From Polyangiaceae bacterium (GTDB lineage Bacteria; Myxococcota_A; Polyangia; Polyangiales; Polyangiaceae), in assembly GCA_041389725.1 (NCBI GenBank), contig JAWKRG010000003.1, forward strand, positions 434,001-498,000: a DNA stretch of 64,000 bases, written 5' to 3'. A program made the translations under genes and the position numbers. Below, one piece after another: positions 35,839 through 46,272 of this stretch; within the stretch, counting starts at the first letter, position 1, and each line of letters starts with the position of its first letter. The notes under the pieces were generated by a model that was not told where the DNA came from, did no database searches, and was given only the letters and a program-made list of their open reading frames with translations.

Positions 35839-36303
35839 TCAACTAGCCAGGCTGCCCGCCAGCCGGGCGCGGAGCCGCAGGTTGGCGTCGCGCATCTTCG
35901 AAAGCTGAACGGCTTCGCGTACGTAGCTGAGCAGTACGCTGGGATCGAAGGGTTTGGCGAGCACCAGATCGCCCCGGTTTCGGAAAGCCAGAACCGTCGG
36001 ATCGTTTCCGTGCCCGGTGACCAAGATGGCAATGCTGGCCGGGCTATCGGCGTCGAGCTCGGCCAACAAGTCACCTCCGTTCCCATCCGGAAGCTCGTAG
36101 TCCAAGATGACCACGTCGAAGGGCCACGACTTCAGCGCAGAACGCGCCGCAGCACAGCTGCCCACCTCCGTGACGTCATGGTCATCCCGCAGCAACGCGA
36201 CGAGGGTCTCCCGCGCCAGGATATCGTCATCGACGACTAGCACGCTCGGCTTGGCGGGGTTGCGCATGGTCCATCGGCGACACGGGCGCCGGTCCTCTGT
36301 CAT
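35839..36303 (-). CDS. Single-domain response regulator
   Basis: 154 aa; an ATG at 36267 is an alternative start. CheY-like receiver with VDDDI, phosphosite ILDYELPDG, TG and AKPF. A helical C-terminal extension follows. It resembles the regulator at 31626-31979, so the two may have arisen from one copy. First gene of the minus-strand two-component locus, 45 nt before the beta-barrel gene. Confidence 0.85.
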   Translation of the reverse strand: MTEDRRPCRRWTMRNPAKPSVLVVDDDILARETLVALLRDDHDVTEVGSCAAARSALKSWPFDVVILDYELPDGNGGDLLAELDADSPASIAILVTGHGNDPTVLAFRNRGDLVLAKPFDPSVLLSYVREAVQLSKMRDANLRLRARLAGSLAS

Positions 36304-36389
36304 CTGGGAACGGCAGGACGGCCGCGGACTTGAGGGCGCAGCTGGTGGCTCACCTGCCGCTTCGCCCCGAAACTCGCTCCGGACGACGC

Positions 36390-39300
36390 TTACAAACTCA
36401 GCTCACCGGCGCGCCACTTCACTTCCTTGGGCTTGCCATCAGCTGGTAGCTCGACAGTGACGCTCTTGACCTCGGGCAGGGATCCCGGGTCGGTACCGAG
36501 ACGAAGCGCGGTGACTTTGACTGAAGACGCACGCGCTGGCGTCAGCTGCTCTGGGCGCTGAAGCTCGAGCAGAACATCCTCTGCCTGGGCGCCGAAGGAG
36601 AACGCGTACAGACCTGCACTGGCGGCAGTGACATCCGCGGGGCGTACGTCCTTGCCGGCAGCCCCGCTTTCGGTCATCGACAGCTCCAGTGCTGGCTCTC
36701 CACCCGGCGCGCGCACCAAGAGCACCACTCGCGACGTTTCCCGGGGCAGCTCGAGGGCCTGCGCCTTCAGCGTGGCGGCGGTCTCGGGCGAATGCTTGCC
36801 TCCCCGCGCCTCGGCGACCAGCACCGACGCCAGGCGTCCGGCCAAGAGTGCCATTTCGGCACTGCCATCGCGACCGCCGGTCTCCAGGACGCGCAGCAGC
36901 AGCCGGCGAGCAACGTCCAGTCGCCCCGCCAGCGCGTGGGCTCGCGCCAGCCGCACGATGACAGCTGGGTCGTCCGGAGCAAGTTGCTCGAGCACCGAGT
37001 AATGCGTGGTGGCGATCTCGCCCAACCCTTCCGTCATCAAGCGGTCACCCAGGAAAGCGCGCGCCCAGGGATCGAAGGGCGCGCGCTCGGCGATCTCGCC
37101 AAAGGTGCGCAGCGCCTGCGTATCCTGCTTGCTGCGCTTCAGCGCTGAAGCGATGTCCGCAAGGAGTTCCGCGGGGGCAAAGGCGTCGCTGCGTGCGCGA
37201 CGTGCCTCGTCCAGAAGCTCCGCGGTTGCGCCAGTGCTCTCCAGCAAAGCCACCAAACGCCCTCGCAGTCGCGGATCGTGCGGTGCTACGGTCAAGAACC
37301 GACGCACGGTGCTCAGTCTCGAGGCGTCGCCGTTCGCCGCCTTGTAGGCTTTGACGAAGGCGGTCCAGGGCAAGACCTCACTGCCCAAGAGGGCGGCGCG
37401 CACCTCGCGAAGTTCGGCGGGTGAAGCGGCGCGGCGTACCGCTTCCTTCTTGACGAATTCAGCGGCGTCGGGCTCACCTTCGCGGGTCAAGTCCCTGGCG
37501 AGCGCAACTCGACTCGCGCCCGAACGGCGCGCAGCAAGCATCAGCTCGAGCAAGGCACGCTTGTCCGCCCACGTCCGAACCTCGCAGGACTCTTTGGCGG
37601 ACAAGTACACCTGGAGCGGCTCTTCGGAGGTCAAGCGCACTTGCCATACGCCGCGGCGGAACGGCAGCGCCGTTTTGGATACCTCGGTGCACTTCGCTGC
37701 CCGAGTGCGCTTTGGGGGCGGGAGCACGATCTGGTAGTCGATGCGCACGACCGTGGCGAGGCCACTCTGGGGGTAGGACAATCCGCCCAACGCAAGTTCG
37801 ATGCACTCGTTGAGGGCGGCGTCCGACGGCGACCCCTCCGCGCTCACACTCACGCCCTCCGCACGACCGTCGCCGTCCACGGACATCTGCAGCCGAAGCG
37901 TCCCGCCGATTTCCGCGCGGCCGGCGGCCCGCGAGTTGCGGCAAGCCGTGATTTCCCGATAGGCGTCGTCAATCCGCGCGTTCACGCGACCTGCCACGAA
38001 GGCCGAGTAGTCGCCTTCCGCCTTTGCTGCGTCATCGAGGGTTTCCGTCAACACCGCACCACGAACGGCTTGCGCCCCGAACCCGAGATCGCGCTCGGTC
38101 TCGGCCGTCAGCATGCGCACAGCTGGGTGAGACGGCATGTAGGACGCTTCGACGGAGTGGAAGCCGGTCCACGGAGTCAAGAGTCCCACCTTCAGCGCGA
38201 CATCCGTCACGGCCTCGCGCCCCTTGCCGCTTCGGAGCACGTCGTCGACTCGCGCTTGCGCCCAACGCCTCGCCACGTCGTCCGTGCGAGGCGCGGTGCG
38301 CCACGCCAAGAGCATGCGATCCTCTTTGGTCTCGCTGCCTTGGCGATAGCTCACCTTGGCCGCGCTCGGCGCCATTCCACGTAGCTTGCCGACGAGCATG
38401 AACGGTTGCCCCAGTGGAACCGTGGACAGCGTGCGCGGGTAGACCTGCTCGACGTCGGGCCCCAAGTCTACGGCGACGTTGGAAACCGCGGGGACAAGTG
38501 CTCGCTCAACGAGGCTGATGGCAGCGCCGGCCGCCTCTACCGAGTCTTGCACGGACAAGTAACGTCCCGTGCCACGCGCCAGGGCGCTCAGCGTGGACAC
38601 GTTCACCACGGGGCCGAGGCCCACTGCCATCAAGCGTGGTAGCCCTTTGGGCTGACGCGCGAGCTGCTCGAGAATGCGATCGGGGTTCGCCTCGCCCGCG
38701 GTGGCGTAGCCATCGCCGACGTAGACCACCATCGCGGTTGGATCGTCGGCCGCGAGGCTCGCCGCGCTCGAGAGCATCTCGGCGAGGTGCGTAGCACCTC
38801 CGGGCGAAAGATCGGCGAGCGCCTTGTCGATGGCCTGCCGGCGTTCGGGCGTCACCGAACCAAGGTCCTTCGGTCCGACAGCGGCGACTTGCTGATCCCC
38901 TGCCAGGACCGCGACGCGATCCCGCGGCCCAAGCGCTTCCAAGACGGCGCGCACGAAACTGCGCGCGACGTCGAGTTGCCCCGCCTCGGCACTGCCGGAA
39001 GTATCCACCACCAGGACCAGGGACGCGCCTTCCGAGGGTTTGGGCTCGGGCAGGTCCACGCGCACCAGCACCGTGCGGGGCTCGGCAGGATCTTTGTCCG
39101 CAGCCACGTACATGCGCGCCTTGCTCTCGAAGGGAGGCACGACCAGGTCCACCACGAAGTCGGCGCTGGCGCGGAAGTCGGGACGTCGCAGCGTCACCTT
39201 TGCGCCTTGCACCGTGGCGCCCATGCCCGCGGCTATCGCTTCGGGTTCGGCCGCAGACGCGTCTAGCGTGATGCCGAGTTCGGCAATGCTCGGTGCGTCG

Positions 39301-40352
39301 GGCCCGCCGGCGAGGGGATAGCGGTACTGCAATCGCCCACGACCCTTGGCGTCGTAGCGAAGGGGCAACCATTCGACGTAGGTGATGCTGACGGTGACGG
39401 TTTCGCCGCTCGCAATGGTCGGCAGCGAGCCGCGGATCCAACCGCTACCTGCCCACTCCACCAGCGGCGTCAGCGCACGCAGGGTGGTCTGCTCGCGCTG
39501 AGCCAGCGCGACGTGGGTTTCCGTTTCTCTGCCACCCTGCGTGAAACTCACTTTGGAAACGATGGCGCTTTCAGGAAGCGCCATGCGGAAGTCCCCGCGA
39601 ACGGCGCCGCTGCCGCCGTTGAAGTAGGTGGTGACGACCTTGGTCTCGGCTGCTTCGCCCAGCACTTCCACGTTCACTTCTTGTGAACGCAGGGTCAGCG
39701 GGGACGCGGGTGCCGTCGCGGGGCCATCCAAGGCCGTACCCCAGAGTTCGCCGACGGAACTCGCTGTCGTGGCGTAGGGCGCACCTAGGCCGCCCGTCCA
39801 ATCGTCGAATGCCTTCTCCGGCACGACCTGCACCTCTTCACCACGAAGCTGGGCAGACTCACCCGCACGCACCTTGTGTTCCCGCCCCGCCGCACTCAGC
39901 GTGATCTCTTCGTTGGCGGAGTACACGCGAGCGCCATCGGCTTCCACTTGAAGTGCGACGTTGGCATCCTTGGCGAAGACCTGCGCCTTGCCGACATTGA
40001 GGCGAGCGCCGCCCTGTCCGCGTGCAAAGGCGAAAGCACGCCCCTTTTGCAGACGCACGCCCTCCGCCGCAAGTTCGACGACGGTATCGCGATCCATCAA
40101 CAAGAGCGTGCCGTCGTCCAGACGGACGCGCGCTCGTCCGTCTGCATCCGTCGCCACGGAGTCACCTTCGCTGGCCCGGGTTCGGCCCCGAGCGTCCACT
40201 TGGGCCACGGTGACGCCGGCATGAACGACCTCCACATCCGCAACGGAGTGCGGCAAAACGTCCACGTGCTTGCGCGTCAGGCGATAGACCCCGAACGCCA
40301 TGGCAGCCAGCGCCGCCAGGATGACCAGTGCGCGCAGCAGTCGCTTAGCCAC
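36390..40352 (-). CDS. Large FecR/VIT/vWA/AgmX-like/TPR membrane protein (second of pair)
   Basis: 1320 aa, GTG start overlapping the upstream stop by 8 nt. One membrane segment near the start (about 7-22), a FecR-like beta domain (about 35-165), a VIT domain (about 215-330), a vWA domain with an intact metal motif DTSGS near residue 450 (to about 620), a domain like AgmX/PglI C-termini with ACRN...GGTLRLQM (about 790-890), then TPR-like helices and a beta-rich end. VIT+vWA pairing is known from inter-alpha-trypsin-inhibitor-type and many bacterial surface proteins. Confidence 0.88.
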   Translation of the reverse strand: MAKRLLRALVILAALAAMAFGVYRLTRKHVDVLPHSVADVEVVHAGVTVAQVDARGRTRASEGDSVATDADGRARVRLDDGTLLLMDRDTVVELAAEGVRLQKGRAFAFARGQGGARLNVGKAQVFAKDANVALQVEADGARVYSANEEITLSAAGREHKVRAGESAQLRGEEVQVVPEKAFDDWTGGLGAPYATTASSVGELWGTALDGPATAPASPLTLRSQEVNVEVLGEAAETKVVTTYFNGGSGAVRGDFRMALPESAIVSKVSFTQGGRETETHVALAQREQTTLRALTPLVEWAGSGWIRGSLPTIASGETVTVSITYVEWLPLRYDAKGRGRLQYRYPLAGGPDAPSIAELGITLDASAAEPEAIAAGMGATVQGAKVTLRRPDFRASADFVVDLVVPPFESKARMYVAADKDPAEPRTVLVRVDLPEPKPSEGASLVLVVDTSGSAEAGQLDVARSFVRAVLEALGPRDRVAVLAGDQQVAAVGPKDLGSVTPERRQAIDKALADLSPGGATHLAEMLSSAASLAADDPTAMVVYVGDGYATAGEANPDRILEQLARQPKGLPRLMAVGLGPVVNVSTLSALARGTGRYLSVQDSVEAAGAAISLVERALVPAVSNVAVDLGPDVEQVYPRTLSTVPLGQPFMLVGKLRGMAPSAAKVSYRQGSETKEDRMLLAWRTAPRTDDVARRWAQARVDDVLRSGKGREAVTDVALKVGLLTPWTGFHSVEASYMPSHPAVRMLTAETERDLGFGAQAVRGAVLTETLDDAAKAEGDYSAFVAGRVNARIDDAYREITACRNSRAAGRAEIGGTLRLQMSVDGDGRAEGVSVSAEGSPSDAALNECIELALGGLSYPQSGLATVVRIDYQIVLPPPKRTRAAKCTEVSKTALPFRRGVWQVRLTSEEPLQVYLSAKESCEVRTWADKRALLELMLAARRSGASRVALARDLTREGEPDAAEFVKKEAVRRAASPAELREVRAALLGSEVLPWTAFVKAYKAANGDASRLSTVRRFLTVAPHDPRLRGRLVALLESTGATAELLDEARRARSDAFAPAELLADIASALKRSKQDTQALRTFGEIAERAPFDPWARAFLGDRLMTEGLGEIATTHYSVLEQLAPDDPAVIVRLARAHALAGRLDVARRLLLRVLETGGRDGSAEMALLAGRLASVLVAEARGGKHSPETAATLKAQALELPRETSRVVLLVRAPGGEPALELSMTESGAAGKDVRPADVTAASAGLYAFSFGAQAEDVLLELQRPEQLTPARASSVKVTALRLGTDPGSLPEVKSVTVELPADGKPKEVKWRAGELSL

Positions 40353-43300
40353 GGGTCACCTCCCCTGCCTCGATGTGGAAGCGCAAGACGGGTGGGCCTC
40401 CCGGTTCGACCTTGAAGGGCAGGCGCACGATGCGCTCGTTCGCCGTCGTCTCCCCGAACACGACCGTCAGCACCAACTCCGCCCCGAGTCGCGCTGCGCG
40501 TCGTGCATCCTTCGGCTCGAAGCGTACCTCCACGACGTACCCACCCGGGCGCGTGAACGCCTGAGCCACCCCCAGCGTCACGTCTCCCTCGGGTGCCGGC
40601 ACGCTGGCCTTTTCGCGCCCGGTGAACAGCATTGGATGCAGCTCGGGATGCGCCCAAGATAGAGTCACGCGAGCTTGGGTCGGATCTTGCGCCCCCGCCG
40701 ACAGCAGGTTCTTCGCGCGTGCCAGCAGCGTCGCATGTTCCTTGTCGCGCTTGGCCGCTTTGGCCTCGTCACGCCCCCAGGCCAAGAACAGCTGCGCCAG
40801 CGCGCGGCTGGTTGCCGCTGGGCCTTGGGAAGCGTCGGGCGCCCCGGCGCGAGTTCCCTTCTCAGTGAATCGCACCGCGGCTTCCAACTGCCCTTCGCCA
40901 CGCGCTGCGTAGGCAAGTAGCAGCGGCACGCTGGGGTCGTCGGGAATGAGCCGTTCCAGGGTCTCGTACTGGCGCCTCGCCTCGGAGTACCAGCCATGGG
41001 CTCGCAACAGATCCCCGAGCAAGCGCCGAGCGACGGGATCGTCGGGAGCAAACTCCACGATCTCGCCGAAAGCGCGCTTGGCCATGGCTTCGTGACTCTC
41101 CTTGTTGGCGGCATCCCGTGCGGCAAGTCGGAGATAGAACTCACCAACCGAAGTGCGAACGTTGGAATCCGCATCTGGCCGCCTACGCAGACTGTCGGCC
41201 AGTTCTCGCGCCGCCGAGGTGTCTGCCGTGTCTTCCAGTGCGTCGAGCAGCGCGAGCGCCAGCGCGAAGTCCCCTGGATACTGCTTACGCAACTCACGCA
41301 GCTTCTTCACTCGCTCCGTGGCGTCCGCCGTCTTGTCGACGATCTCTTCCACCTGAGCGGGGTTCGCGCTGCGTAGCCCGAGGGCAGCAAAGAGACGCCG
41401 TCGGTCGTCTGCGGTCCGCACGCGTGACACGAGCCCACGATAAAACGCGTCTTGGGCTCGCTCGTCGTTCGCGAGCAAGCGCCACGCCGTCACCCGATTG
41501 TCAACGCTGCCGAGGGCGTCGAGCATCAACGTGAGCAGCATCCGACGCTCGCGCCAGGTGGGCGCTTCACACAGAGAAAGCGCTCGACGATAGACCTGGA
41601 TCGCGTTGCCGGGCGTCGTATTGGTGCCCAACCGCTCGCGCCACAGCGCCATACGCTCGAACAGAGGTTGATCCGCCGCAGCACTGCAATAGCGCACTCG
41701 CCGCGGAAGGACGCCGATGGCTATGAAAGTCGTCACGTCATTGCTGGGCGTGGACTCCGCGCTCGGTGCAGGGCCGTCCCCCGGGGCGAACACCAACTTC
41801 GTGCGCACCTGCACCATGCCACCCTCGGGTTGAGGAAAGCTCAGCGTGCGGATCGCAGCGCCAACACAATTGACGACGGCAGCATCGGGGATGCTGCTGC
41901 CCGGGGTGGACACGGTCTGCACTTCTCCATTCGGACCGATGCGGAAGTTCAGCATGACGTCACCGGCGAGATCGGGGCGCTGCTTCAGCCCTTGCTCGTA
42001 GCAGAGCCGGTAGCGTCCGAAGTTCTGTCGCATGATGCGTTGGATTACTTCCGAGGGCAGCCGGCCTGTCACCGCGACGGTGCCGCTGCGAATGAGGGAC
42101 GCGCTGGTGCGGTGGCTCCCGCCCAGGCGTCCGTGCCCGGAACCGAATCCCTGGCCGGTGCCCGTGCCCGCACCATGACCCAGGGTCCCGATGTTGCCGA
42201 GGCCGATGCCGTCGCCCTTGCCTCCACCGCCCTCACCGATGCCCGAGAGCCCGAGGCCACCCGAACCAAAGCTGTCTCCGATCTCGCCGCCCCAGGCGTT
42301 GCCCGCGGCTTGCCCGGGATCCGATTGCCCTTGGGCGGCGTCGCGAGCATCCATAGGCCTGTCGCTTCCCCAGGGTGCCGTCGTCGCATCCACCGCAGCG
42401 CTCGCCGCCGCCTTCGCCTCCGACTTCTCCGTCAGCGCATCCGTGGCGCCCGGCGCGGGCTCGGCGGCGGGTGCCATGGGCTCCGCGGGCGCCGCCATTG
42501 CTTTGGCAGCTTCGGGCGCCGCCGTGGCTGCGGGAGGGGGCGGTCCTCCGGCGCCAGTATTGAGCAGGCCGATCATGCCGAACTCTTGCGCGTCCTTCAG
42601 TGCCGATTGGCGCGCGATGTGCGGCGACTCATCGGCAGACGGACCGCGCACCGCGTAGCGCTTGTTGCTCGCGCTCGTGGGCCGACCCATGGACCCTTCT
42701 TCGCCCTTTGCACGCGTGCCGCTGCCACCTTCCTTGTTGTCCGCTTCAGCCGCTGCGACTTCTTCGAGTTCCAAGTCTTCTTCTGTTTGTTCCAGCTTGG
42801 ACTGCTCTTCCCGAAGCTCGCGCGTCGTGGGCACGTAAAACGAGGTAACGGGAGTGACGATGCCGTAGCGCATACCCAGGTCCACCAACGCCGCTCGCCC
42901 CGCGCTTTCGGCCAACAGGTCTTCGAGTCGCAACCCTGCCCAGCGGCGCCGCAGGTCACCGTGATCTTCCAGATTGCGGAGCTCGAGGCGGTGTTCGGTG
43001 GCTTCGCCAGTCGCTCGCGTGAGCTTCACTTTCTGTGGCAGCGTGCCAGTCACTCGCGCGACGACCCAGGTGGTCTCGCCGGCAACCAAGGTGCTCGCAT
43101 CCTTTGGCAGCACGCGTTCCACATTGGGACCGAGATCCAACGAGACGCCGAGCCAAGCTGGGCGTTCGGCGTGCTCGAACACGCGCAATGCAACGTCTGC
43201 CGCGCCGTGGGCGTCGTCCACGCGCTCGGCGAAGCCACCGCGACTCACTCCCGCAAGCAGAGCGAGATTGGCGTCAGCGCCTACGCCGAGCGAGAACACT

Positions 43301-45138
43301 CGCACCGGCCGCGGCAGCGCGCCGAGTCGCTCGCGCAGGGCCTCCAGGTCCAGCTCACCGACCGTGGGTCGCCCGTCGCCGATGTACACCACGGCGCCGC
43401 GCCGCGCGGGATCGAGTCCGCGCGCCGCTTCGGCAAGCATGCCTCCCAGGTCCGTCGCACCACCGCGCTCCAGCACGGACATCGCGACGCTCGCCCGCTC
43501 GCGCAGCTTGTCGTCCACGACGGTGGCCTGCTTCACGTCCGGGAGCAGAGGCCGGAGCACGTCGGCACCGGACCACAGCATGACGCGGTCATCCTTGGAG
43601 AGGTGACTCAGCAGCGCACTTGTCGCGGCCCTGGCCAGGGCCATCGCGCCCACGTCGTTGGCCGCAGAGGCGTCGACCACGATTGCCAGATCCAATCCCC
43701 CTTCGGGCTTCGGCAAGTCCTGGGCGCGAACAGGCACCAGAATGTAGGGCGCTTCCTTTGCGGCGGCTTCCCGCGCGCGCGGGCGGTCGTCAGGGGGAAG
43801 CACCACCAGGTCGGCTTCGTGCTTGGCACGATACGCCGTGAGGTGTTCGACGCCGTCGTCGAACATCTCCAAGAAGAAGTCGGAGCGGGGGACGAAGTCG
43901 TGATCCACGATCACGATCTCGCTGCCACGACGCTCCGCCTTCATGCCGACGCGTACGTCCTTCGCGCGCGCCAAACCGAAATTGGCCGAGAGGGAAAAGT
44001 TCTCGACGCGAGGCAGCGATGCTTCGCTGCCGCTCGCGGCCATGGGGTAGACGTAGAGGCGACGCTCACCTCGGTCTCCGGTTCGGGATAGCCACTCCGT
44101 GTAGCGCACGACCACGCGGCGAGTTTCGCCCGGGCCGATGGGATACAGACGTGCGCGGTAGGCTCCAGGCCCGTCCCACTCCAGCAGCGCTGGATCCTCG
44201 GTCGACCCGGCGTACACGTTGGATTGATATTGCGCGCTTGCCGCCGCGCTTTCTTTCACACGGCCCCAAGCGATCTTGCCGTCACGATCCACGCCGAAGC
44301 GCTGGATGCTGGCGCCTTCCGGCGCACGAAAGCGGTAGATGCCCTCCACGGTCTTGGATGCAGGGTTGAAGAAGCGCTGGTCGACCTCGGTGACGACGAA
44401 GTCCCCGTCGATGCGCACAGAAACGTCCAAGCGTTGAATGGCCAAGGGAAAGCGTGGCGCTCCCCGCTGTCCCGGATCACGCGCGCCGACGGTTCCCACG
44501 CCATAGGGGCTCGGCGCAGCAGCTTCGTCAGCGGTGGCGAGTCCACCGGTCCAGTCTTTCCATGCCGTTACCGGCTCTACCTGGGCAGCTTCCTTGCTGA
44601 GCGTCAGCTGCTCACCGGCTCTTGCTCGCGCCTGAGGCAAGTCGATCTCGCCGCGCAACACGTACACGCGGGTCGTCTCCGCGATCTCCATGCTCGCGCG
44701 CACGTCGCCCGCGGTGATGCGCCCACTCGGTGTGTCGATCGCAGCCGTGACCCCCGGGGGAGCGTCCACGAACACTTTGCCTGACTCGAACACGATGCTG
44801 TCGCTGCGCAGGGTGAACGCGGCGGGACCGGCGATCAGCACCCTTGCGCCACTGTCTCGACGAAGCTGCGCCAAGCTCGTTTCCGTCAGCTCGACCCGGC
44901 TGCCGTCGACCAGGCGCTCTCGTGGGTAAGGTTTGCGAGCAGCGTCACCCGGAAGGGTCACCGACACGCCAGTGCGCACCTCCCGCAGCTCGGCGAAGCT
45001 CTGGCCCTTGGGCACCAAGGCGTCCTTTTCGCCACACGCCGGCAGAATGACCAGCAGTAGGAGCACAAGCGCCCGCGAGGCAGTGCCCAGGGCGTGACGC
45101 TTCGGATTCCCTGAAGAGGGGCACACCAATGACTTCAT
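40345..45138 (-). CDS. Large FecR/VIT/vWA/AgmX/TPR lipoprotein (first of pair)
   Basis: 1597 aa from the ATG at 45138; a GTG at 45147 is possible. Lipobox LPAC, FecR-like domain (about 45-200), VIT domain (about 220-340), vWA domain near 480-650 with a degenerate metal motif (VDASAAN rather than DxSxS), Ala/Glu and Gly-rich linkers, an AgmX/PglI C-terminal-type domain at about 1026-1116 (YRLCYEQGL, GDVMLNFRI, LSFPQPEGG), and TPR-like helices to the end. The paralogue downstream has an intact metal site. Such proteins suggest a cell-surface adhesion or gliding-linked complex. Confidence 0.88.
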   Translation of the reverse strand: MKSLVCPSSGNPKRHALGTASRALVLLLLVILPACGEKDALVPKGQSFAELREVRTGVSVTLPGDAARKPYPRERLVDGSRVELTETSLAQLRRDSGARVLIAGPAAFTLRSDSIVFESGKVFVDAPPGVTAAIDTPSGRITAGDVRASMEIAETTRVYVLRGEIDLPQARARAGEQLTLSKEAAQVEPVTAWKDWTGGLATADEAAAPSPYGVGTVGARDPGQRGAPRFPLAIQRLDVSVRIDGDFVVTEVDQRFFNPASKTVEGIYRFRAPEGASIQRFGVDRDGKIAWGRVKESAAASAQYQSNVYAGSTEDPALLEWDGPGAYRARLYPIGPGETRRVVVRYTEWLSRTGDRGERRLYVYPMAASGSEASLPRVENFSLSANFGLARAKDVRVGMKAERRGSEIVIVDHDFVPRSDFFLEMFDDGVEHLTAYRAKHEADLVVLPPDDRPRAREAAAKEAPYILVPVRAQDLPKPEGGLDLAIVVDASAANDVGAMALARAATSALLSHLSKDDRVMLWSGADVLRPLLPDVKQATVVDDKLRERASVAMSVLERGGATDLGGMLAEAARGLDPARRGAVVYIGDGRPTVGELDLEALRERLGALPRPVRVFSLGVGADANLALLAGVSRGGFAERVDDAHGAADVALRVFEHAERPAWLGVSLDLGPNVERVLPKDASTLVAGETTWVVARVTGTLPQKVKLTRATGEATEHRLELRNLEDHGDLRRRWAGLRLEDLLAESAGRAALVDLGMRYGIVTPVTSFYVPTTRELREEQSKLEQTEEDLELEEVAAAEADNKEGGSGTRAKGEEGSMGRPTSASNKRYAVRGPSADESPHIARQSALKDAQEFGMIGLLNTGAGGPPPPAATAAPEAAKAMAAPAEPMAPAAEPAPGATDALTEKSEAKAAASAAVDATTAPWGSDRPMDARDAAQGQSDPGQAAGNAWGGEIGDSFGSGGLGLSGIGEGGGGKGDGIGLGNIGTLGHGAGTGTGQGFGSGHGRLGGSHRTSASLIRSGTVAVTGRLPSEVIQRIMRQNFGRYRLCYEQGLKQRPDLAGDVMLNFRIGPNGEVQTVSTPGSSIPDAAVVNCVGAAIRTLSFPQPEGGMVQVRTKLVFAPGDGPAPSAESTPSNDVTTFIAIGVLPRRVRYCSAAADQPLFERMALWRERLGTNTTPGNAIQVYRRALSLCEAPTWRERRMLLTLMLDALGSVDNRVTAWRLLANDERAQDAFYRGLVSRVRTADDRRRLFAALGLRSANPAQVEEIVDKTADATERVKKLRELRKQYPGDFALALALLDALEDTADTSAARELADSLRRRPDADSNVRTSVGEFYLRLAARDAANKESHEAMAKRAFGEIVEFAPDDPVARRLLGDLLRAHGWYSEARRQYETLERLIPDDPSVPLLLAYAARGEGQLEAAVRFTEKGTRAGAPDASQGPAATSRALAQLFLAWGRDEAKAAKRDKEHATLLARAKNLLSAGAQDPTQARVTLSWAHPELHPMLFTGREKASVPAPEGDVTLGVAQAFTRPGGYVVEVRFEPKDARRAARLGAELVLTVVFGETTANERIVRLPFKVEPGGPPVLRFHIEAGEVTRG

Positions 45139-45382
45139 GCTCAGCACTGACTTCCGCCCTCCGGCAAAGTTCCCTTTCCAACGGCGTAGGCGCGCCCGAC
45201 AGGCGGAGCAATGGCCACGCCGAACTGGCGCGGCTCCGCGGAATTTCCGGCGCGTTTGCCCACAACTGGAACGGCTCGGGTACCGACCAGGCCGGACCAG
45301 CCGGGCCTGGCGCTACTCCCCGGAGCCTGGCGCCAGCCCCCTTGGCCCGGCGCACGCAACCGCGCCCAGGGTCACCGCCTCT

Positions 45383-46150
45383 TCATCGCGTTCTGTCGCG
45401 GCCCCGCCCCTTGCCGCGGCGGTCACCCTCGTGTTCGCCCTCGTCGTCGTCGTTTGTCTGGGGAATCTCCCGCTCGTCGTCCGCAGCACCGGCCCCGTCT
45501 TCGCCAGCCTTTGCGGGCTCCTGGTGCTCGTGACGCGATTCACGCTTTCCGGGCAGGTGGTCGGTCAGGATGATCTTGCGACGGAACTCCGGGTCGCCGA
45601 GCTTGGCGCCGTGACAGTCACGGCAGCGCAGGCGCTTGCCGTCGGCGGCTTGGAACTTGCCGACCAAGTGCACCGTCATCCACTCGACCGCCCAGGAGCG
45701 GTCTCGCGGTGCGTTGAGGATCTTCGCGGTGCCTTTGCCGTTCACCACGTGGCAGTCGTTGCACCAGATCTCCCCCTTGCCGTCCTTGCGCGCCAGGCTG
45801 GGGATCAGCTCACGCGCCATCCAGTTGGCCACGTGCTTCTCGTGAGTCATCTTGGTGTAGTCCGACTCGTCGTGGCAGTGCGCGCACTTGACGCCAAGGA
45901 AGTGCGTCAGCCCGCCCATGATCGTGTAGACCTCGCGATCGCACCGTGCTTTCGCGGCCACCCCGCGATACTGTGTTCGCAAGGGCTTGGGCGGCGGCTT
46001 TCCAGGCTGCTGTACGCAGTCATCAGCAAGCTTCGCGCGACCCGGTCGGGGGCCCTCTGCGGCCGGTGGGCCGTCCGCGGGTATCGGGGCACCGCCGCAG
46101 GCCGCGGCGGCTACCGCAGTCAACATCGCAAAGCCGAGCATCCGCATCAT
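45383..46150 (-). CDS. Three-heme c-type cytochrome lipoprotein
   Basis: 255 aa from the ATG at 46150. A signal with AAAC lipobox, then three CxxCH heme motifs (CAHCH, CNDCH, CRDCH). The layout resembles cytochrome subunits of the photosynthetic-reaction-centre type found in non-phototrophs. The C-terminal 50 residues are highly charged (Glu/Asp/Arg/His). Likely periplasmic or outer-membrane electron transfer. Stands alone; an oxidoreductase partner is not visible. The gene is divergent from an outer-membrane-like protein. Confidence 0.88.
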   Translation of the reverse strand: MMRMLGFAMLTAVAAAACGGAPIPADGPPAAEGPRPGRAKLADDCVQQPGKPPPKPLRTQYRGVAAKARCDREVYTIMGGLTHFLGVKCAHCHDESDYTKMTHEKHVANWMARELIPSLARKDGKGEIWCNDCHVVNGKGTAKILNAPRDRSWAVEWMTVHLVGKFQAADGKRLRCRDCHGAKLGDPEFRRKIILTDHLPGKRESRHEHQEPAKAGEDGAGAADDEREIPQTNDDDEGEHEGDRRGKGRGRDRTR

Positions 46151-46272
46151 CGCCGCTGACGATAGCAAAAAGCCCCTGCGCTCGTGGATGAATCGGCGCG
46201 CGACCTTCCAACGTTGCACGACACTTGTCTGGACTATTGACGGCGCGACCTGCATTCCGTCTAGTGCCGCCC

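Noticed and set aside
41452..44091. 879-codon open frame on the plus strand
   Set aside because: It is antisense to the large FecR/VIT/vWA gene. Such long shadows are common in GC-rich DNA, and its composition (His/Arg-rich, no domain or signal) does not look like a real protein.
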